In this document: positions 12,101 to 17,106 of the stretch, piece after piece | How positions within the stretch are numbered: position 1 is the first letter of the stretch | How the letters are laid out: each line of letters opens with the position of its first letter | NCBI GenBank assembly: GCA_018609925.1 | Contig: JAHEOG010000109.1 | Span: forward strand, 1 to 17,106 | Direction of reading: 5' to 3' | Length of the DNA stretch: 17,106 nt | DNA from: Gammaproteobacteria bacterium | GTDB taxonomy: Bacteria > Pseudomonadota > Gammaproteobacteria > Thiohalorhabdales > Thiohalorhabdaceae | Made by a program: the position numbers and the translations under genes | The notes under the pieces: model-generated | Told to the model about the DNA's origin: nothing | Seen by the model: only the letters and a program-made list of their open reading frames with translations | The model's database searches: none

Positions 12101-14023
12101 ATGGAAACCCTCTACCTGCTGATCCCGCTGGCTTCCTTGGTGGGTGCCCTGGGTGCCGGGACGACGGTGGCGAGCGTCCGGGAGATCGGCCATCGCTGGG
12201 CGATCCCCGGGGTGGCCGTGTCCTTCCTGCTGTCGTTGGTGGTTTTGGCCGATGTCTTGGCCGGGCATACCTTCAACGGGGCGGTCTACACCTGGGGGGC
12301 CATCGGCGGGCTGGAGCTGGAGGTGGGCCTGCTCATCGACCGGCTCACCGCCGTCATGATGGCGGTGGTGACCTTCGTGTCCCTGGCGGTGCACGTCTAC
12401 ACCATCGGCTACATGCACGGCGATCCCGGCTACAACCGCTTCTTCGCCTACATCGCCGGGTTCACCTTCTTCATGTTGATGCTGGTGATGGCCAACAACT
12501 TCCTGGTGCTGTTCTTCGGCTGGGAAGGGGTGGGCCTGGTCTCCTACCTCCTCATCGGCTTCTGGTACACCCGCGAGTCGGCCATCGCCGCCAGCCTCAA
12601 GGCCTTTTTGGTCAACCGGCTCGGCGACATCGGCTTCGTCCTGGGCCTGGGCGCCATCTACGCCACGCTCGGCACCCTGGCCTACGAGCCGGTCTTCGCC
12701 CGGGCCGGTGAGCTGGCCTCCTCGACTATTGCCGTCCTCCCGGGCATGCCGTGGTCGGTGGCGTCCTTCGCCGCCATCGCCCTGTTCGTGGGCGCCATGG
12801 CCAAGTCGGCCCAGATCCCCCTGCACGTCTGGCTCCCCGACTCCATGGAGGGCCCCACCCCCATCTCCGCGCTGATCCACGCCGCCACCATGGTGACCGC
12901 CGGGGTGTTCATGCTGGCCCGGCTGTCGCCGCTGTACGAGCAGAGCCTCGCGGCGCTGTCCCTGGTGCTGGTGGTGGGCGCGCTGACCGCGCTGGCATTG
13001 GGGCTGGTTGCGCTGGTGCAGCACGACATCAAGCGGGTGATCGCCTACTCCACCATCAGCCAGCTCGGCTACATGGTGGTGGCGATGGGGATCTCCGCTT
13101 ACGCCGCCGGCATCTTCCATTTGATGACCCACGCCTTCTTCAAGGCGCTGCTGTTCCTGGCCGCGGGCTCGGCCATCCACGCCGTCGCCGATGAGCAGGA
13201 CATGCGCCGCATGGGCGGGCTCGCCCGGCACATGCCGGTGACCCACTGGACCTTTTTGATCGGCGCCCTGGCGCTGTGCGGCATCTGGCCCTTCGCCGGC
13301 TACTACTCCAAGGACACCATCATCGAGGCCGCGGCCCTGTCGGCGATCCCGGGGGCCGGCTTCGCCTACTGGGCGACCTTGATCGGGGTGGGGATTACCG
13401 CCGTCTACACCTTCCGGATGTACTTTTTGACCTTCCATGGCCCCGAGCGGATGGACGCCGAGACCCGGGCGCATCTGCACGAATCGGCCCGGGTGATCAC
13501 GTGGCCCCTGGTCGTGCTCGCCGTGCCCTCGCTCCTCGCGGGCTTCTTCTTGCTGGAGCCGGTGGTCTTCGGGGGCTATTTCGGGAGCTCGCTGTTCGTC
13601 GCCGAGGGCCGGGATGTCCTCGGCGAGCTGGCCCACCACCACGGCGGCTGGGGCCAATACCTGCCCCTGGCCCTGGCCCTCGCCGGGGTGGGCCTCGCCT
13701 ATTACCTGTACATGGTCCGCCGGGACCTGCCCGCGCGCCTCGCCGCGGCGAGCGGACCCGCCTATTCGGCTCTGGTTGCCAAGCTCGGCTTCGACCGGCT
13801 CTTCGAGGGCTGGCTGGCCGGGGCGGGCCGGGGTCTGGGCCGCGCCCTGTGGCGGGGCGGCGACGAGCACCTCATCGACGGCCTCGCCGTTAACGGTACG
13901 GCCGGGCGCGTGGCCGCGGCCGCCGCCCGGCTGCGCGGGATCCAGAGCGGCTACGTCTACCACTACGCCTTTTCCATGCTGATCGGGGTCTTCGCCCTGG
14001 TGAGCTGGTTCTTCCTGGCCTGA
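12101..14023 (+). CDS. nuoL: NADH-quinone oxidoreductase subunit L (antiporter-like proton pump)
   Basis: This 640-residue protein is the distal antiporter-like pump of the membrane arm, related to MrpA, with the long lateral helix near its C-terminus. Key charged residues are present: Glu142 in FFGWEGVGLVSYLLIGFW, Lys235 in GAMAKSAQIPLHVWLPDSMEGPTPISALIHAATMV, His344/Lys348 in HLMTHAFFKALLFL, and Lys404 in PFAGYYSKDTIIEAA (the place of E. coli Lys399). The C-terminus GYVYHYAFSMLIGVFALVSWFF is typical. AAGGGAG lies close before the ATG. The length is slightly above the E. coli protein. Palindromes precede the gene, so it may be set apart from nuoK at the mRNA level. Confidence 0.97.
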   Translation: METLYLLIPLASLVGALGAGTTVASVREIGHRWAIPGVAVSFLLSLVVLADVLAGHTFNGAVYTWGAIGGLELEVGLLIDRLTAVMMAVVTFVSLAVHVYTIGYMHGDPGYNRFFAYIAGFTFFMLMLVMANNFLVLFFGWEGVGLVSYLLIGFWYTRESAIAASLKAFLVNRLGDIGFVLGLGAIYATLGTLAYEPVFARAGELASSTIAVLPGMPWSVASFAAIALFVGAMAKSAQIPLHVWLPDSMEGPTPISALIHAATMVTAGVFMLARLSPLYEQSLAALSLVLVVGALTALALGLVALVQHDIKRVIAYSTISQLGYMVVAMGISAYAAGIFHLMTHAFFKALLFLAAGSAIHAVADEQDMRRMGGLARHMPVTHWTFLIGALALCGIWPFAGYYSKDTIIEAAALSAIPGAGFAYWATLIGVGITAVYTFRMYFLTFHGPERMDAETRAHLHESARVITWPLVVLAVPSLLAGFFLLEPVVFGGYFGSSLFVAEGRDVLGELAHHHGGWGQYLPLALALAGVGLAYYLYMVRRDLPARLAAASGPAYSALVAKLGFDRLFEGWLAGAGRGLGRALWRGGDEHLIDGLAVNGTAGRVAAAAARLRGIQSGYVYHYAFSMLIGVFALVSWFFLA

Positions 14024-14056
14024 CGGCCCTTCAAGCGATTCTCTCGGGAGGACCCG

Positions 14057-15535
14057 GTGCCGGAATTGCCCTTGCTTAGCCTAACCATCTGGCTACCCAT
14101 CCTCGGTGGGGTCGGCGTGCTCGCCCTGGGGCGGTCCAGCGACGACCGGGCCCGCTGGCTGGCCCTGACTGTCTCGGCCGTCGCCTTCGTTCTCACCATG
14201 GCGCTTTGGGCCGGTTTCGATCCCGGAACCGCCGCCATGCAGTTCGTCGAGGAAGCTGTCTGGATCGAGGCCTTCGCCATTCACTACCGGCTGGGCGTGG
14301 ACGGCATCTCGCTGCTGCTGATCCTGCTCACCAGCCTGTCCACCCTAGTGGCGGTGGCCGCCTCCTGGGAGTCGATCACCGATAGGGTGGCGCTGTACAT
14401 GGCGGCCTTCTTGATCATGGAAGGGCTCATGATCGGGGTCTTCTCGGCGCTGGACGGGGTGGTGTTCTACGTCTTCTGGGAGGCCATGCTCATTCCCATG
14501 TTCCTGATCATCGGGATCTGGGGCGGGCCCGACCGCATCTACGCCACGCTCAAGTTCTTCCTCTACACCTTCGCCGGCTCGGTGCTGATGCTGGTGGCGC
14601 TGGTCTACCTCTATAACCGGGCGGGCACCTTCGACATCGAGGCCCTGCACGGGACGCCGCTGACCCTCACCGAGCAGCTCTGGATCTTCTGGGCCTTCGT
14701 CGCCGCCTTCGCCGTGAAGGTGCCCATGTGGCCCGTCCATACCTGGCTCCCGGACGCCCACGTGGAGGCGCCCACCGCCGGCTCGGTGATCCTGGCCGCC
14801 ATCATGCTCAAGATGGGCGGCTACGGGTTCCTGCGCTTCGCCCTGCCCATCACCCCCGACGCCAGCCAGGCGATGGCGCCGCTGATCATCGCCCTGTCGC
14901 TGATCGCCATCGTCTACATCGGCCTGGTCGCGCTGGTGCAACGGGACATGAAGAAGCTCATCGCCTACTCCTCCATCGCCCACATGGGCTTCGTCACCCT
15001 GGGGTATTTCCTGTTCAACGCGGAGGGGATTGGCGGCGGGCTGATCCAGATGGTCAGCCATGGCTTCGTCTCGGCGGCGCTGTTTTTGTGTGTGGGCGTG
15101 GTCTACGACCGGCTGCACTCGCGGGCCATCGCCGACTACGGCGGGGTGGTAAACGTTATGCCGGTCTTCGCCGCCCTTTTCCTGCTGTTCGCCATGGCCA
15201 ACGCGGGTCTGCCGGGAACCTCCGGTTTCGTCGGCGAGCTGCTGGTGATCCTGGGGGCCTTCAAGGTGGCGCCGGGATTGGCGGTGGTGGCGGCCACCAC
15301 CTTGGTGCTGGGGGCGGCCTACACCCTGTGGCTGTACAAGCGGGTGATCTTCGGCCCCGTCGCCAACGAGCGGGTGGCGACCATGATGCCGCCGCTGTCG
15401 GCTCGCGAGAAATGGGTCTTTGCGCCGCTGGCGGCCCTGGTGCTGGTCATGGGGCTGTGGCCGGCGCCGTTTTTGGCGGCGATGGAGCCCTCCGTGGCCC
15501 AGGTGGTGCAGCAGGCCACCGCCACCAAGCTCTAA
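14057..15535 (+). CDS. nuoM: NADH-quinone oxidoreductase subunit M (antiporter-like proton pump)
   Basis: This 492-residue antiporter-like subunit is the middle pump of the membrane arm, related to MrpD. It starts at GTG 14057, set by GGGAGGA (14046-14052) four bases upstream and by the typical N-terminus PLLSLTIWLPILGGVGVLALG. Pump residues are Glu142 (FYVFWEAMLIPMFLIIGIWGG), Lys221 (FAVKVPMWPVHTWLPDAHVEAPTAGSVILA), Lys252 (IMLKMGGYG) and Glu394 (GTSGFVGELLVILGAF), matching E. coli Glu144, Lys234, Lys265 and Glu407 by family knowledge. It follows nuoL after 33 nt and precedes nuoN by 9 nt. Confidence 0.97.
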   Translation: MPELPLLSLTIWLPILGGVGVLALGRSSDDRARWLALTVSAVAFVLTMALWAGFDPGTAAMQFVEEAVWIEAFAIHYRLGVDGISLLLILLTSLSTLVAVAASWESITDRVALYMAAFLIMEGLMIGVFSALDGVVFYVFWEAMLIPMFLIIGIWGGPDRIYATLKFFLYTFAGSVLMLVALVYLYNRAGTFDIEALHGTPLTLTEQLWIFWAFVAAFAVKVPMWPVHTWLPDAHVEAPTAGSVILAAIMLKMGGYGFLRFALPITPDASQAMAPLIIALSLIAIVYIGLVALVQRDMKKLIAYSSIAHMGFVTLGYFLFNAEGIGGGLIQMVSHGFVSAALFLCVGVVYDRLHSRAIADYGGVVNVMPVFAALFLLFAMANAGLPGTSGFVGELLVILGAFKVAPGLAVVAATTLVLGAAYTLWLYKRVIFGPVANERVATMMPPLSAREKWVFAPLAALVLVMGLWPAPFLAAMEPSVAQVVQQATATKL

Positions 15536-15539
15536 GGAG
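15534..15539 (+). promoter_or_regulatory. Shine-Dalgarno deciding the nuoN start
   Basis: AAGGAG overlaps the nuoM stop codon. It lies five bases before ATG 15545 but only two before the alternative TTG 15542, so the ATG is the better start. Confidence 0.7.
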
Positions 15540-15544
15540 CCTTG

Positions 15545-16987
15545 ATGACCTTCGGTACCCCCGAGATGCTGGCGGTGCTGCCCGAGCTCGTGGTGATGGG
15601 CATGGCGCTGGGCCTGCTGGTGCTGGACCTCTACCTGCGCCCGGACCAGCGCGGGATCACCTTCGCCCTCGCCGTGGCCACCCTGGCCGTCGCCGCGGTG
15701 CTGGCCGCGGTGCTGGTCCCCGGAGAGGCGCGCACGCTGCTGAACGGGCAGTTCCTCCACGACCGCCTGGGGGCCGTGCTCAAGGTCTTCCTGCTGGGCG
15801 GCACGGCCCTGGCGCTGATCTACGGACGCCGGCCCCTGCAGCGACTGGCGATGTACCGCGGCGAGCTGTTCATCCTGATGCTGCTGGCGAGCGCCGGTAT
15901 GATGCTCATGGCCTCCGCCGGCACCCTGCTCATGGCCTACCTGGGCCTGGAGCTGATGTCGCTGTCCCTGTACACCATGATCGCCATGGACCGGGATTCC
16001 ATCCCGGCCACCGAGGGCGCCGTCAAGTACTTCCTGCTGGGCTCGCTCGCCTCCGGGATCCTCCTCTACGGCCTGTCGCTGGTGTTCGGGGCCAGCGGCA
16101 GCCTGGCCCTGGACGAGATCGCGGCCCACGCCGCGCGGGCCGGCGTCTCCGATCCCCTGCTGGTGCTGGGCGGGGTGTTCGTGGCCATCGGCCTGGCCTT
16201 CAAGCTGGGGGCGGTGCCCTTCCACATGTGGATCCCCGACGTCTACCACGGCTCGCCCAGCCCCGTAACCGTGGTCCTGGCGTCCACCTCCAAGCTGGCG
16301 GCCTTCGCCCTGCTGATGCGGCTGCTGGTGGGCGGACTCGGGCCCATGGCGGAGCAGTGGCAGGTCATCGCCGGCGCCCTGGCGGTGCTCTCCCTGGTGG
16401 TGGGCAACGTCGTCGCCATCGCCCAGACCGCGATCAAGCGCATGCTGGCCTACTCCGCCATCGCCCACGTGGGCTTTTTGCTCATCGGTCTGGCGTCCGC
16501 GCCCACCAGCGGCTACATGGCGCCGGTGCTCTACATGCTCCTGTACACCCTGATGGGAGCCGCCGCCTTCGGCATCGTGTCCATGCTGGACCGGGACGAG
16601 GCTCCGGCCCGAACCATTGACGACTTTGCCGGTCTCTCGCGGACCCACCCCTGGACCGCCTTTCTGATGCTCATCCTCATGTTCGCCCTGGCGGGGGTGC
16701 CGCCCACCGGCGGGTTCATGGCCAAGCTCTACGTCTTCCAGGCGGCGGTGGAGGCGGATCTCGTCTGGCTGGCGGTGTTCGGCGTCCTGATGGCGGTGAT
16801 CGGCGCCTTCTACTACCTGCGCGTGGTCAAGGCCATGTACTTCGATCCCCCCGAGCGCACCCTCGGTCCCGTCGGCGATCGCGTGGCCCAGGGGGCGGTC
16901 TCCGTCAACGCCCTGGCCGTGCTCGGGCTGGGGATCCTTCCGGGGCCCCTGGTGGAGCTGTCCCTGTTCGCGGTGGCCGGGATCTGA
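15545..16987 (+). CDS. nuoN: NADH-quinone oxidoreductase subunit N (antiporter-like proton pump)
   Basis: This 480-residue antiporter-like subunit is the pump nearest the quinone module and the last gene of the operon. Pump residues are Glu136 (AYLGLELMSLSLYTMIA), Lys220 (GLAFKLGAVPFHMWIPDVYHGSPSPVTVVLASTSK), Lys250 at the end of that stretch, and Lys392 in PPTGGFMAKLYVF. A lysine there instead of the glutamate of NuoM is normal for NuoN. I chose ATG 15545 over the adjacent TTG because of SD spacing; the difference is one residue. Downstream I see no standard terminator, only the inverted-repeat element at 17022. Confidence 0.97.
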   Translation: MTFGTPEMLAVLPELVVMGMALGLLVLDLYLRPDQRGITFALAVATLAVAAVLAAVLVPGEARTLLNGQFLHDRLGAVLKVFLLGGTALALIYGRRPLQRLAMYRGELFILMLLASAGMMLMASAGTLLMAYLGLELMSLSLYTMIAMDRDSIPATEGAVKYFLLGSLASGILLYGLSLVFGASGSLALDEIAAHAARAGVSDPLLVLGGVFVAIGLAFKLGAVPFHMWIPDVYHGSPSPVTVVLASTSKLAAFALLMRLLVGGLGPMAEQWQVIAGALAVLSLVVGNVVAIAQTAIKRMLAYSAIAHVGFLLIGLASAPTSGYMAPVLYMLLYTLMGAAAFGIVSMLDRDEAPARTIDDFAGLSRTHPWTAFLMLILMFALAGVPPTGGFMAKLYVFQAAVEADLVWLAVFGVLMAVIGAFYYLRVVKAMYFDPPERTLGPVGDRVAQGAVSVNALAVLGLGILPGPLVELSLFAVAGI

Positions 16988-17021
16988 GCTATCGGAAGCG
17001 AGGCGATCCCTGAACACCGCA

Positions 17022-17106
17022 TGTCACTCCGAGCGGCGCGAGAAATCTTCCGGATGAAGCGCCTTCTGGGAGATTGCTTCGCCCTCTCCGAGGGCTCGCA
17101 ATGACA
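17022..17106 (+). repeat. Inverted-repeat element at the window end (TGTCA...TGACA)
   Basis: TGTCACTCCGAG (17022-17033) and CTCGCAATGACA (17095-17106) are terminal inverted repeats matching at 10 of 12 positions. Further inside, GAAATCTTCC faces GGGAGATTGCTTCG, extending the imperfect inversion. From memory, 'TGTCATTGCGAG...GCAATCTC' is an interspersed intergenic element found in many bacterial genomes. It lies 34 nt after nuoN and may serve as the 3' hairpin of the transcript. The window ends exactly at the repeat end, so anything beyond it is unseen. Confidence 0.65.

Noticed and set aside
11657..13963. Antisense open frame of 768 codons opposite nuoJ-nuoL
   Set aside because: It spans several real genes and their gaps in the opposite direction; the composition is typical of an antisense shadow.
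14728..16620. Plus-strand frame of 630 codons across nuoM and nuoN
   Set aside because: It is an out-of-frame reading of two clear genes, rich in Gly/Arg/Ala with no domain.
14345..17017. Antisense open frame of 890 codons opposite nuoM-nuoN
   Set aside because: It is the longest shadow, but made of His/Gln/Gly/Asp-rich repeats mirroring hydrophobic codons of the pumps; no motif is recognisable.

Overview
The window is a strongly GC-rich bacterial segment with every gene on the + strand. It reads as the 3' end of glmM, then tpiA, secG and a complete fourteen-gene complex I operon, nuoABCDEFGHIJKLMN. The order glmM-tpiA-secG-nuo, separate nuoC and nuoD genes, and a NuoG carrying the extra N7 cluster motif suggest a gammaproteobacterium, possibly of the Ectothiorhodospiraceae/Thiohalorhabdus kind; Acidithiobacillia is an alternative. 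That placement is inference from gene order and protein character, not from a search.

Layout: glmM tail (1-153); a 231-nt gap with a good promoter (318-346); tpiA (385-1152) and secG (1183-1563), probably co-transcribed; a bulged rho-independent terminator (1607-1635) whose T-run runs into the -35 box of the nuo promoter (1634-1662); a leader of about 110 nt; then nuoA-E (1780-4943), nuoF-H (5132-9994), nuoI-K (10520-12007) and nuoL-N (12101-16987). Within each block the genes overlap or lie within about 65 nt of each other. The window closes with an inverted-repeat element (17022-17106).

The genes make one machine. NuoE, F and G take electrons from NADH (FMN and clusters N3, N1a, N1b, N4, N5, N7). 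NuoB, C, D and I carry them through N6a/N6b/N2 to the quinone site, which NuoD and NuoH form. NuoA, H, J, K, L, M and N form the membrane arm that pumps protons. All cysteine ligands and the key pump carboxylates and lysines that I checked are present, so the complex looks functional.

The unexpected content lies between genes. The nuoE-nuoF gap is almost entirely a degenerate heptamer repeat (consensus CTGNCNA) in two inverted arms, starting at the last base of the nuoE stop codon and ending one base before the nuoF ATG, so nuoF has no visible Shine-Dalgarno sequence. The 525-nt nuoH-nuoI gap holds three full copies and one fragment of a palindromic element (GTCATTCC...GGAATGAC), with compensatory base changes that support a conserved hairpin. 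The nuoK-nuoL gap holds three consecutive palindromes. I see no mobile-element gene, CRISPR, phage gene or defence system, and no RNA gene. In particular there is no tRNA-Leu between secG and nuoA, where some gammaproteobacteria carry one.
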